Notes under the pieces: model-generated
What the model was told of the DNA's origin: nothing
What the model saw: the letters and a program-made list of their open reading frames with translations, nothing else
Database searches by the model: none
Shown here: positions 30,201 to 40,794 of the stretch, piece by piece
Position numbering within the stretch: position 1 is the stretch's first letter
Layout: each line of letters starts with the position of its first letter
Assembly (NCBI GenBank): GCA_947683425.1
Contig: CANTUQ010000102.1
Location: forward strand, 186,001-250,000
Length of the DNA: 64,000 bases
Reading direction: 5' to 3'
Source: Excoecaria cochinchinensis
Taxonomy: Eukaryota; Streptophyta; Magnoliopsida; Malpighiales; Euphorbiaceae
Position numbers and translations under genes: made by a program

Positions 30201-31845
30201 CATGGTGGATTACCATCCTGGTAAGGCCAATGTAGTTGCAGATGCTTTGAGTCGTAAGTCAGTTTCAGCCTTGTTCTTGAGGCGTTTCAGATGGCGATTT
30301 GGTTCGGATGGGGCTTTGCTTGCCCAGTTGCGTGTGAAGCCTACTTTGAGACAGTTGATTGTGGATGCTCAGAGAGATGATGTGAGACTTCAGCGGATTG
30401 TGCATGAGGTTAGATCGGGTAAGCCATCAGAGTTCTCAGTTCAGGATGAGGTACTTATGTTCAGAGATCGTCTGTGTGTGCCAGAGTCTGAGGATTTGAG
30501 GAGACAGCTCTTGAGTGAGGTGCATAGTTCAGTCTTTACTATGCATCCGGGCAGTGAGAAGATGTACAGAGACATGAAGCAATTCTATTGGTGGTCCGGT
30601 ATGAAGCGTGATATAGTGGATTTTGTTTCCAAGTGCTTGACTTGTCAGCAGGTGAAGGCAGAGCATCAGGTTCCTTCAGGTTTGCTTATGCCTTTATCCA
30701 TTCCTGAGTGGAAATGGAGTGATATCACCATGGACTTTGTTTCTGGCTTGCCTTTGACTCAGAGGAAGCATGATTCGGTTTGGGTTATTGTGGATCGGCT
30801 TACGAAGTCAGCTCACTTCTTGCCAGTTAGAGTGGACTACTCCATGGACAGATTAGCCAGTATCTATGTGGATCAGATAGTTCGGTTGCATGGTGTGCCT
30901 TTGTCCATAGTGTCAGATCGAGATCCGAGGTTTACTTCCAAGTTTTGGAAGGAGTTACAGAGAGCTTTGGGCACTAGGTTGAACTTCAGTACAGCGTTTC
31001 ATCCTCAGACCGATGGTCAGTCAGAGCGAGTTATTCAGATTCTGGAGGATATGATGAGGGCTTGTACTTTGGATTTTCCGGGCAGTTGGGACAGATATGT
31101 ATCATTGATGGAGTTTGCCTACAACAACAGTTTTCAGTCGAGTATTGGTATGGCACCATATGAGGCTTTTTATGGTCGTCAGTGTAGGACTCCGATTTGT
31201 TGGACAGAGCTATCCGAGAGATCTATGATTGGACCCGACTTGGTTAGAGATACTGAAGAGAAAATCAGAGTAGTGCAGCGGAATTTGAAGGCAGCAAAGG
31301 ATCGACAGAAGTCTTACGCCAATTTGAAAAGAAAAGATGTGCATTTTGAGATCGGGGACAAAGTTGTCCTTAAAGTTTCTCCTTGGAGGAGAGTGCTTCG
31401 ATTTGGAAAGAAAGGCAAGCTTAGTCCTCGTTTCATTGGACCTTATGAGATTTTGGCTAAGGTGGGACCTGTAGCCTACAGATTAGCGCTACCGATGGAG
31501 TTAGCAAAGTTACATGATGTGTTTCACGTTTCGATGCTTCGTCGGTACAGATCAGATCCTTCGCATGTTCTGTCAGTTCAGGATATCCAGGTTCAGCCAG
31601 ACTTCTCTTATGATGAGGAACCGCGAGCTATTCTAGCCCGTGAGGTTAGGCAGTTGAGAAATAAGCAGATTCCTTTGGTTAAAGTATTATGGATCCATCA
31701 TGGAGTCGAGGAAGCGACTTGGGAACCAGAGGAGTCGATGAGAGCTCAGTATCCACAGTTATTCAGTTCAGGTGAGAATTTCGAGGACGAAATTCTTATT
31801 AGTAGAGGAGAGTTGTCACACCCCGTTTGCCCCCTAGTAGAATGA
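27214..31845 (+). CDS. gag-pol: C2 gag-pol polyprotein with chromodomain, 1543 residues
   Basis: The ATG at 27214 lies immediately after an acceptor-like TTGTTTAG. Domains in order are: gag core about 95-245; knuckle-like C304-C307-H311-C315 and CCHC C322-C325-H330-C335; protease with D422 (IDPGSTHS); RT with D694 and FIDD 756-759; RNase H with D905, E942, D967 and D1010; integrase zinc site H1104, H1111, C1141, C1144 and catalytic D1174, D1235, E1271 (35 residues between the last two); and a chromodomain about 1468-1518 (VLW, ATWEPE). No catalytic residue is missing and no stop or shift interrupts it. The last nine residues and the stop are encoded by the first bases of the 3' LTR. The chromodomain is thought to steer insertion to heterochromatin, which fits the setting. 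Confidence 0.96.
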   Translation: MASNSAHGAREESAESVNPPAVDQSVSVNVSAQHARVQPEAAAMPLEAMLRLHQDMARVLERVTAPRAPMENLRRAGVEDFYGTGLNESETAERWLDKVKHALREIRCPPDQQAECALALLQGSAFEWWELVCRHPQLPDPITWEFFEGEFIKKYITQTYRDSRWAQFLGLRQRALSVADYEKEFNRLSRYAPRGVMTDDFRCKHFEAGLNESLKIALISLMCIPGVHYYQIVEAAVRAELSETVMRERAQRRSSSRGGSSSSKRSRDPQDESASGPASRGRRQGSTAVSGSGRGGRAETTPVCPHCSKSHRGECRWLTGACFRCGSSEHQLAGCPRVQEDSGSQREGSRVGSNASQATRGRGRGRGRGGRHRDGAASETVEHPPQAAIRAYAMRARDEQDAPDVIAGKFLLHDTELYALIDPGSTHSYLCTDRVIDKLHSVDQLDYEICVTSPLGHSVSVSRVFRSCPLIVEGVVLPADLIELPFREFDLILGMDCLGKYRAVVDCHRKTVVLRDRSQSLVFLKGLGASSVNNVISVLQAKRFIRKGCEAFLAVVLDSRRDQVQIEDIPVVREFGDVFPSELPVLPLEREVELSIEIMPGTAPISRAPYRMAPVELRELKSQLQELLDKGFIRPSISPWGAPVLFVKKKDGSLRMCIDYRQINKVTVKNKYPLPRIEDLFDQLRGAGVFSKIDLRSGYYQLRVQDADVVKTAFRTRYGHYEFLVMPFGLTNAPAAFMDLMNRVFRPYLDRFVVVFIDDILVYSKNESEHEEHLRLVLQMLREHQLFAKLSKCDFWLREVSFLGHIISASGIQVDPAKVEAIVDWKAPRNVQEVRSFLGLAGYYRRFVKGFSVIAAPMTRLLRKGVRFEWSDRCQSCFDRLKQLLVEAPILTQPISGKEFVIYSDASGIGLGCVLMQEGKVVAYASRQLKPHEKNYPTHDLELAAVIFALKIWRHYLYGEKCRIFSDHKSLKYFLSQKELNMRQRRWLELFKDYDCMVDYHPGKANVVADALSRKSVSALFLRRFRWRFGSDGALLAQLRVKPTLRQLIVDAQRDDVRLQRIVHEVRSGKPSEFSVQDEVLMFRDRLCVPESEDLRRQLLSEVHSSVFTMHPGSEKMYRDMKQFYWWSGMKRDIVDFVSKCLTCQQVKAEHQVPSGLLMPLSIPEWKWSDITMDFVSGLPLTQRKHDSVWVIVDRLTKSAHFLPVRVDYSMDRLASIYVDQIVRLHGVPLSIVSDRDPRFTSKFWKELQRALGTRLNFSTAFHPQTDGQSERVIQILEDMMRACTLDFPGSWDRYVSLMEFAYNNSFQSSIGMAPYEAFYGRQCRTPICWTELSERSMIGPDLVRDTEEKIRVVQRNLKAAKDRQKSYANLKRKDVHFEIGDKVVLKVSPWRRVLRFGKKGKLSPRFIGPYEILAKVGPVAYRLALPMELAKLHDVFHVSMLRRYRSDPSHVLSVQDIQVQPDFSYDEEPRAILAREVRQLRNKQIPLVKVLWIHHGVEEATWEPEESMRAQYPQLFSSGENFEDEILISRGELSHPVCPLVE
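31801..31813 (+). other. C2 polypurine tract
   Basis: AGTAGAGGAGAGT stands directly before the 3' LTR and also codes for the SRGEL residues near the end of the polyprotein. Confidence 0.85.
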
Positions 31846-34236
31846 GCCTATCTGTCTGTTCGTCTGTCTGTCTGTATGTGTAAGCATTCGCATGTGTACA
31901 GTATTTCATAAGGGTATTTCAGTAAAATGTATGATTTTGGAGTTTATTTTTATGTGGGTGCATACATGGCATTAGAGTGTTTAATTAAATGAGATATACT
32001 TGTGTGCATGTGTTCATACCATGGTAGGGTATGCATAAGTGAAGAGGGTTTTAGGTGTGTGTAGTGTAGGTTATTTTAGTGTGAGTGATTAGTGTCACCA
32101 ATAGGAGTTTGATACATATTTAGAATAAAGAAAAGAAAAAGAAAAGGGAATGAGAGAAAAGGAACCTAAACCTACAGATTCACGTTCTTTCTCACTCACT
32201 CTCTTCTTCATCACTTTCTTTATTCCCAAGTACTGTGTATTTTGATTCAAGGTTCTATTGGTGAAATTAATCCTCCCCTTGCATTCCTTAGCTTGGTAAG
32301 TGCAAGATCTAGTCTTTGTTTTACTGTATTTTGCATCTTCTTCTTCCTTGAGCTAGGGTTAACTTAGGGTATACTTTATGAATGTTTTTGCTGTGTTGGT
32401 GTTCTAGCTGAGGCTCCACGTGATCCAAAGGGCAAGGAAGTTACTGGTCCTAGTGGAGCTAAGTGATAGAGGCTTAGAATTCAGGTTTGGGAATTTATGA
32501 TTGTGATTTGTGCGATTTTGATGTTTACTGGAAATTTCTAGGGTTTATATGTTCTTGAACAATTTGAATGCAAATACCTTGATTAGGTTGATTGAATTCT
32601 GGTTTGAGTTGTTTATATGATGTTTGAATTGTTTGGGATCTTCCTTGAAAGGTATGAATGGATTTATATGGTTTAAAATCGAATTGGGATTGAAATTGTG
32701 TTCTGTAAATTCTGGAAATTCTGGGAAAAATGATTTACTGTTGAAACTCTCTCTGTCGCGTGACTCGCTACGAAGAAAGGCAAGTCACGTCGCGTGACCC
32801 TCGGTCACGCCGTGACCTGCCTCCTGAGAAGCCAGTCGCGTGACCAGCTGAAGAATAAGCAAGTCACGCGACGTGATCTTCGGTCACGTCGTGCGACCTG
32901 CGAAGAAAAGGCAAATCACGCCACGTGATCTGCGAGGGAGAAGCAGCGTCACGTCGCGTGACCCTCGGTCACGCCGTGACCTGCATAAGCATTGCGTGAC
33001 CCGCGAGGATCACGCAACGCGATTGGCGAGAAACAAGCAGGTCACGAGACGTGACCCTCGGTCACGCCGTGACCTGCCTGTTGAGTCGCCCTTTTCTCCG
33101 CTCAGCTCGTTTTTCCGAAATTTCCTGGTTTTTAACTCAGAACTGAATTTGGTATTTCTTCAGAATGGACTTTACTGCTGTATGATGCATGTCTTAGTGG
33201 TTGATGCTTTGATATGCATGATAGCATGATTTTCGGATGAATTATACTCTATATCCTGAATGTGATCAGTTTGACGCATAACCTGCTAGAGTCAAGTAAG
33301 TGGATAGTTAGGCATGCCTAATAGAGTCTTTAGCTGCAGCCCTCAGTTCAGTTTGGACCCCGATCAGGTCCCCGTTTGGTTCCTCCCGAACCCTTCAGTA
33401 TAGAATCTTGTTTAAGATTCCCTCAGTATATAAATAACATGTTTTGATAAATGATATAATATTTGACTTGTACCTGTGAGGTACCCTCAGTATTCGATTC
33501 GTACCCGTAAGGTACCCTCAGTACACTCGTTATCCACTGTCTAGAGTCAGCAGGTATTCTTTAAATGTTAATGGAAATGTTCTGATCTGATATGGCTTTG
33601 AATGGAATATCTGAATGAGTTTAATGATGAAATACATGTTGGTTTATTCTGTAATGCATATGATGATGAGATTCTGAAAGTATGGTATTTAAATACGGGC
33701 ATGTTTATATGAATTATGCAACAGTCCTTGCATTCTGTCATTGTGAATGTGTTGTGCCTTGACGACCACTGTGAGTGGCCGTCCATAATTTATGTGTGTT
33801 TCCCCACTAAGCGTTTTATCGCTTAGCACGGTGTGTTTACCCGTGCAGGTGCGGAAGGAGTTTTGCTTTGAGAGAGTCGCCGTCATCAAGCCAACACAGA
33901 AGAGTTTTTAGTGTAGGGCTATTTTTGTATCAGTGATGATTTTGTTTGTATAGAACTCTCATGTATCAGTTTCCGCTTTTGTAACTATATTTTGATATGT
34001 AATATTATTTTGTTTCAGCTAGTTGATCAGAACATTATTGTAATAGTTTAATTATAGTAATGCATGATCAGCTTTTGCTTTCTGCATGTAAAGTTTTTAA
34101 TTATCCTGTATTTTCTGAATGTATGTTATGAATGATTGTATGTTATACTTTGTACTTGCTTGGTGGCACCTTTACTCATACGGTATCTCACTCCTTCTCG
34201 GATGGGATCGCCTACGTATGGGAAGGGGGTGTTACA
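31814..34236 (+). repeat. C2 3' LTR
   Basis: Same length as the 5' LTR (2423 bp). Differences are scattered single bases, mostly transitions. Array about 32753-33090, RNA domain 33300-33537. Confidence 0.95.
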
Positions 34237-34241
34237 GGCCA

Positions 34242-34787
34242 AGACCCAAGGACAGCCAGGGCACAAAGAGAATGAATACTGCGCATTCCACCAACATACC
34301 GGCCATTTGACGGATGATTGTATAACACTAAGGCATCGGGTCCAAGATCTAATTGACAACAAGCAGATCACCGATCCTGAGAAGAGAGAAAGCAAGAAGA
34401 AGTCCGGTTATAATACGGTGCCACCTCCAGCCTTTATGATTGGATTGAGCCTATCAGAGTGGTACGTGATGCAAGATCTATATGGAAATGAGTATGTCGC
34501 TATTACTCGCCCTACAGTGAATGAAGAAGGGATTTCCGTGGCAGCGATAGACTGTTGGTCCACTAGTGAGAGTGGAGTTGATGAAGATGAGAAAAATGGA
34601 GAGTTTACGGATCCGTGGGATTCAGAGGAAGAAGAAAGAGTAGAAGCAGTAACAAGAAGTGGGAGGGTCATTCTAGAGGTTGAGAAGCAGCAAGACCCAG
34701 CACAAGCAATCGCAGAGAAAGAGCCGGAAGAAAATTCAATAGTGAAGCAACTGAAAAAGACCACGGCTCAGATATCTATTTGGGATC
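34242..34787 (+). pseudogene. gag: T3 gag, second segment (open, interrupted by T4)
   Basis: The frame joins the first segment at 24668 without loss. It starts in the zinc knuckle, C-A-F-H-QHTG-H-LTDD-C (C-x2-H-x4-H-x4-C), passes an acidic linker (CWSTSESG..DPWDSEEEE) and AVTRSGRV, and reaches QISIWD, where T4 inserts within a codon. It continues at 46707 (LLRQSPSHRQK). Confidence 0.9.
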
Positions 34788-35034
34788 TGTAGACACCGGG
34801 TCCTGAGTCAGCCTAGATCGAAGTTACCCAATGATGATAATTGCCTTCACAGGCTTAAAAGGTTAAAAGTGATGATTTTCTCGTCAAATTTGCATTTTAG
34901 AGTGAATAATTAGAAAATGATAAAAAAATATTTAAAAAATTAATTTTGAAAAATGGGGGCTTAAAATTATGGTTTTTTTAGTCAATTTAAAATTTAAAAA
35001 ATAGAAAAAAAAAAAAAAATAAAATTTTTTCGGA

Positions 35035-35330
35035 CCGCGAGTGTCGGGCGCGGCAGCGCGCTGGCGCCCAGCTCGCAGGCGCCAGGCGCCCAGCACGCCG
35101 ACGCCCAGGCGCCCAGCGCGCTGGGCGCGATTTGGCGACGCGCGGCGTCGCCAATGCCGCGCGTCGCTAAAGAGCGACGCGCAGCGTTGCGCGCTGCGCG
35201 CCGCACCGCGCGCGATTCCCGCCCGAGCTTCGCGCGGAAGCCCGCCTGCTCGCCGCGTGAGTGCCCGTCGCTCTATAGCGACGGGCGGTGTCCCTTGTGG
35301 CGACGGCCTCCTGGCCGTCGGTACAGGGTC
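35035..35330. repeat. GC palindrome array of the T4 LTR
   Basis: Modules such as GCGCCAGGCGCCCAGC, GGCGACGCGCGGCGTCGCC, GAGCGACGCGCAGCG and GTCGCTCTATAGCGAC follow one another. The 3' LTR copy (43995-44320) is longer by several short units, so the array gains and loses units faster than the rest changes. Open frames here are by-products of GC content. Confidence 0.85.
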
Positions 35331-35547
35331 TGTTACCCAAAAATCCTATTTTCAGCCCTTTTCCGATTTTTTCACCCAAAAATCCGTTTTTTATCCCATT
35401 TTTTTGGGGTTTTTGACTTCAAATTAAATTCTAAAATATTTTTTTAGGTAATTAAATAATAAAACTTGATTTTATCATTAAAAATAAAATAATTTTGGGT
35501 TAAAATAGGTTTTTTCCTTAATTAAATTAGGGCAACCTATTTTATCC

Positions 35548-35555
35548 TATAAATA
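35548..35555 (+). promoter_or_regulatory. TATA box of the T4 LTR
   Basis: TATAAATA, followed about 30 bp later by a CT-rich stretch (35578-35600) suited to transcription start. The GC array lies 220 bp upstream, within U3. Confidence 0.7.
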
Positions 35556-37713
35556 GTTTATGATGAAATCAAAGTAGCCTCTCTTCTCCTCTCCTCTCCA
35601 CATTTTTTAGACCTAAAAATTCCAGATTTCTTCTTCTTCTTCCACCAAAAATTCCAGATTTATTTCCCAACCAAAAATCAAAAAGAAAAATCAAGTGTTT
35701 CATTCTTTTTCCAACATAATTTCTTCTAAACATATTTTTAGAGGAAGTTTTGTTGTTGGATTCAATTTTTGAGACAAATAGAATAATTATTTGTTCTCAA
35801 AATTATTTTTAATCTTTTATTTTGTGTTCAATAAAACTTTTTCATTGATTTTGTTTTGAATCTCTTTTTGATAAAAAATTGATTTTGAGACAAATAAAAT
35901 AATTGTTTGCCATCAAAATCTAATTTTTATTTGATTTTCTAAAATAAAACTTCAATCAATTTTTCTTTATTTCAATCAATAAAACTTTTTTGATCAAAAT
36001 CATTTCTTTAGACAAAGGTATCAATTCTTTGTTCTTAAAGAATTTTTGATCATTTTTTTTCATGTTCCTTGGAATAAAATTCCAACACTTACATCTTATT
36101 TCACTCTAATATTGTGAATCATCAAACAAAGAAATCAATCATCACTTTTCCTTCATCAAATCCAATACTCTGAGGGTAAATATTCTAGGCTCAATTTCAA
36201 TTCCTATTCTATTTTATTTTATTTAATTTGTTCATGTATATTTTATTGTTTTTATTGATTTATTTATTGTTTTCATCTATTCATTTGTTGTATTGATCTT
36301 ATATTTGTTCCATTTAATTGTTTATATATATGATTTGATTTTTATTCATGTGAATATTGTCTTTTTAATTCCTAACATGCAAATAATTTATTTTGATTCC
36401 TCATTATTTTTAACATGCAAATAATTAATTAATTTAAACTAATCTTTTTGCCATGTAAATAGTTTGTATTAACTATGAACATATCAATTAACCTTGTTAT
36501 ATATCATTATTATTTTCATTCCTTTGTTTACTAATTTTTATCATTGTTACATGATTTTATTATCATTTGTTTATTTATTCATTCATTATTTTTCACTTAT
36601 CATCATTATTTTCATCATGTGCATATTTTTTCATGTACTAATTAATTAACATGTTATATTTTATTTTCATCACATCATTTAATCATTTATCACATATAAT
36701 GCATGTTTCTCATTTTATTTTGGTTTGTTAATATTTTTGATTCCATTATCATTCTTTTCATATCATCTTATCTTATTTTAATTTGTTATTCATTATTTTG
36801 TATGTTTAATTGATTTAATTACTAACATTATTTTATTTGTATTTGTTTTTATGTCTAAACTCATTTTTTTCGCTTGGGCGTTTTTGCGAGCACATCGGGA
36901 GGTCCAAAGAGGCTCGTTTGGTTCATATATTTATTTTCTTTATTTGTAATATTTTATTTATTTTTGCCATATAATTTTCTTGTAAAATTGTTTATTTAGG
37001 CACGCTAAAAAGAAAATCACTAAAAACGTTTCTATTAATTAACTTGGTTTTTTTTTTTCTAAATAAAAGGGGACCAATGTCCTAGTTTTTCATACCCAAA
37101 TAAATCATCACATCAAAACTGTTTCATAATAAATATGCATGCGAGGACCAATGTTCTCACTATTAATGAATAACCCGTTTTATGCATGTATTTCACTTTT
37201 ATAAATGGGAGTTGTATTCCGCTCCTAGTGTTATTGTAATTCATTTTTGGAATGCTTTATTTTGGATTTTGCTTACATTTACCGCTTTTGATATGAATGA
37301 TTGCGCCTTTAATTTAAATTGCATTGTGTGGAAAGTTGATGAAACAATGAATTCAAAACTTAATTATAATATTAATCAAAGTACGAATAAATGAGAAGTC
37401 CCGAACCCTGCTCTGGTCTTTGGGCTCAAGAGGCTAGAGGTTATCCTCCAAGACACCTCTTGTGTCACGAGAATTAGACGTTAATCCTAGGCCTCATGGC
37501 CCAATATGGATAAAATGTGCAAGTCTTAGGCTCTCCGAGGCGAGAGAAACTTTCCCAATGTTCTATTGGGTGGCGACTCCATGAAACCTCCTTGTTGCCC
37601 AACATAGACGCACTTGCGATTTATCGCAAGCTGTTGACGGACCCACAATTGCCCCGATCGCCCACGTGCGGGCGGTCGAGCGGGCGGCCGCGGGGATCCG
37701 GCGCGCGTCACAG

Positions 37714-37731
37714 TGGCGACTCCACTGGGGA
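37714..37731 (+). other. T4 primer binding site
   Basis: TGGCGACTCCACTGGGGA, one base after the LTR end, as in T3. Confidence 0.9.
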
Positions 37732-38645
37732 CGTACTCGAGACTTCAATTCGAAAGTACCTTGATTAAAAATCATAATTGAGTTTTAATTTAAAAATTTT
37801 ATCTTCTTTCAAAACTGCATTGCATCTCATTAGAGCCTTAGATCTATGCTAGTTTGGTCCCTCTTTTAGCCCCGGTGCGTTCCCGAATCACGACCCTATT
37901 TTCACTCAATTTAGGGAAGTGTTAAGGATAATCACCAGCCCAAGCCTCGTACCTTAATGGTATATCAAAATGGTGACCCGATCGGTCGTTACGCTCGTGA
38001 TGAGATAGACCCATCGTGCAGGGACCATGCTTGGGTAGCCCTAAAGTAACACCACCCTTTGACCAAAGCTCATGTAATGGCAATAGATACTTCCCTTAGG
38101 TGATATGAACCGTAATACCTTGCTTGCTATATGGATCATTATGTATTGGACAAACCCAAATAATCTGATTGGTCACCTAATCAAAGGCTTTCATGCCCCG
38201 ATAGGCCCATGTCAACTTGTTCGGGCTGCCTGAATACATAATGATCATAACCCATCTGCTTGCACATTAGATAAGAGATGTTATGATGCCGGTTTTCCAC
38301 CGAGCACCATACGCATCCATTGGGTTCCCCGCTAACCCATGGATCAAGCCCACCTAGGAAAGAGACCGCATTACCTCGTGTGTGGGAGTAATAAGGTTGG
38401 AAGGCTCTACTTGCTTGCATGTGATTGTAAATGTTGCATATCTCACTATCATGCATTGTATATGTCATTCATGCATCATCCTAACAATCTAATTATTTTC
38501 AGCCATCATAGATTCATCTAAGTGGACTAGAGGTTCCGACGGTCGGCTAGTAAGGACAAATTTGCTCTTTGAGTTACCGGAACAAGTGTCTGACTGGGAT
38601 TCTGAGTCATTCTCATCAATCAGTGAATCCTCTCTTGAATCATCA
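37732..38645 (+). other. T4 untranslated leader
   Basis: Conserved with T2 and T3. An acceptor-like ATTATTTTCAG ends at 38502; from the donor at 36176 this would define a 2327-nt leader intron. No gene is present. Confidence 0.7.
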
Positions 38646-40052
38646 ATGGCAGAAGAACCTGGAGTTTTGACCACTCAAGACCTAGCTAGGAGGCTAGAGG
38701 ACTTCGAACGAAGAATGATGGAAATGATGGGTGCCATGGCTGAAAGGATTGCCCATCCACCTGCTGCCCCACAGCCGCCTGCTGCTCTACAGCCACAAGT
38801 AGCCCCTCCTCGGGGGCAAGCCGAACCACCGGCTGGTGGGGAGGCTCCCTTCGTTGGAGCTGCTGCTCGCCAACCCAACAATGAGCACAGAGCTGCCGCA
38901 CCCATCGAGCCAAGAGGGGAAAGGATTCACAATCCCAACGATGATTTCCTGATGGAGGAGGAAGAAGAAGTGGTGCCGATAGTCCACCAAGCTGCAAGGC
39001 CCAGAGCACCTAGAGTAAAGGATGAAGCTCTAAGAGGTATGAGATAACAGATCGAAGCTATCACCCGCATGCTGTCAGCAGGCAAGGGGATCAACCCAGA
39101 AGACAGAGATCTGGGGGATGAAGAGCTGCTGCCCCAAAGATTCAAGATGCCCGAGCTTCCGAAGTTTGATGGCACCTCGGACCCATCCGCCCACATCAAG
39201 CAGTACACCTTGGTCATGAAAGGCACAGGGCTGAGCAAGAAGCAGAAGGTGGAATATTTCTGCCTTAGTCTGGTGGGCCCGGCAGTTGACTGGTACCACG
39301 GGTTGGATAGGAGGTCCAAAGAGGACTGGGACCTTTTGACCGAAGAATTCATGAAGCAGTACGACTGCAGCACTAGGATGGAGGTCACCCTAAAAGACCT
39401 CGAGCTTCTACAGCAGAAGAATGATGAGTCATTCCATGAGTACCTTACAAGATGGAGAAACAGGGTCATGGAGATGAAGAGGAAGCCTGACACCGCAGAC
39501 CAGATCAGGCTATTTATCAGAAACTCATGCCCTTACTTAAGGGACTTGCTCAGTTTTAAGGGGCTCAAAGACTGGGAGTCGCTTAAGGATATCGCTATAG
39601 AAGCTGAGGCGGCTTACCTGGCAAAGAAAGCAAGCCAAAATAACTTTGCTGGGAAAGGCTATGGGAACCAGTCGGGATTCAAATCAGGCGGAGCTGGAGG
39701 CAGCAACAGCAGAAACGGTAGGACGGCAGAGGTCTCAGCTACTGGAGTTGGGCAGGGTCAGAGATACTACTCCAACTTAGGCCGCTCTCTATCCTGGGTA
39801 CTGGAGAAACTAATGAAAGAAGGCAAGTTGCAACCTTTGCCACCAAGACCAGCCTTGAGTCAGGGACAGCCGGGACATAGAGGTGATCAGTACTGCGCTT
39901 ACCACCAACACACCGGCCATTTGACTGACTATTGCCGTATTCTGAGAAACAAGATCCAGGATCTCATTGACACCAATCAGATCACAGATCCTGAGAAGAG
40001 AGAAAAGAAGAAAAAGGCAGGCTACAACGCAGTCCCTCCACCACAAACATGA
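38646..40052 (+). pseudogene. gag: T4 gag with one nonsense codon
   Basis: The ATG at 38646 (MAEEP) starts a P/Q/A-rich N-terminal region. A TAA at 39045-39047 breaks the frame after GMR, and the same frame is then open to the TGA at 40050-40052. It covers the capsid core (KVEYFCLSLVGPAVDWYH, EFMKQYDCSTRMEV) and the zinc knuckle C-A-Y-H-QHTG-H-LTDY-C, ending AVPPPQT. With suppression or repair of one codon gag would be whole, so T4 may have been gag-competent until recently. Confidence 0.88.
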
Positions 40053-40139
40053 TCGTGTCCTGTGGCCCACTAGTGATATTGCTTTCAGATGCTGGAATCT
40101 TTTCATTTCTGGAACTTTTTATATTACAATTTTCTATTT

Positions 40140-40310
40140 GTAATAAAGAGAACAATTTTGCTTATTTGTATGACATTTCTATTGATTTTATTTTGCATGA
40201 TCATAACACATTTACTTTGGCATTAATTCAAATAATATGGCTGCATTTAATCTCGGAACTTTGGGAAATCCCAAAGAAAATCTTGATAGCATCTGATATA
40301 ACTCCTGAAG
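40140..40310 (+). pseudogene. relic of the pol start in T4
   Basis: Translated segments NNFAYLYDISIDF and AFNLGTLGNPKE match the region before RT in T3 (NNFAYLCDVSDDF, AFNLGTLENPKE). After about 40310 the similarity stops, so pol was removed by internal deletion. Confidence 0.8.
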
Positions 40311-40755
40311 AGAGAGAGAGTCAGACAAAAAATGAAAATAAGAGAGAAAAACTAGTTGCAATTAGGGGACTGGATGGAAACTCACTAAGAGCACTAGAAC
40401 CTTTCGGATTACCCGTCAAAGCGATCCCTGGATAAGACGGAACCTAGAAAATGATTTAGGCAACATTTTCTTTTTATAGCTCTCTAAATGACCATTTCCT
40501 ACCCTTATTCTGCAATCACTTGCTAGCCCATTGAGCCTTTATGCAGGTATGCTGAATGCGTACCAATTTTGTTGTTACACACATTAAAACTACCCCCTCG
40601 CCTAAAATGATTTTGGCTTCCCCTTAGAAGAGTGGCCGCTCTGAAACTGATGGATGTACATTTGAACAATTCTTTGGACTATAAAAAAAAATTGCCTTGA
40701 TAAGAGCAAGTTCAGACTTTGGAAAGAGGGTTTAGTCATGCATGAAAGGCATGAG

Positions 40756-40794
<39 letters not shown>

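Larger units (their letters stand above)
24669..34236 (+). mobile_element. C2: complete chromovirus, Tekay/Del-like
   Basis: The two LTRs are 2423 bp each with about 19 substitutions and no indel seen between them (0.8%). The target duplication is GGCCA (24664-24668 and 34237-34241). The internal region has the initiator-Met primer site, one uninterrupted gag-pol frame of 1543 codons and a polypurine tract. It carries everything an autonomous element is known to need. With an assumed rate of 1.3e-8 per site per year, the divergence would give about 0.3 million years. Confidence 0.95.
34788..37712 (+). repeat. T4 5' LTR
   Basis: TGTAGACACC to GCGTCACA, 2925 bp. A GC-rich array (35035-35330) precedes a TATA box (35548-35555), a pyrimidine-rich start region and a donor motif CTGAGG/GTAAAT (GT at 36176). 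The AT-rich middle (36200-36880) holds nothing I recognise. U5 has the conserved hairpins and the TGGCGACTCC copy (37571-37580). Confidence 0.94.

Noticed and set aside
40759..40792. Poly(A) run as a LINE or SINE tail
   Set aside because: No upstream retroposon body or target duplication; it lies within T4 non-coding sequence with other A-rich simple repeats.
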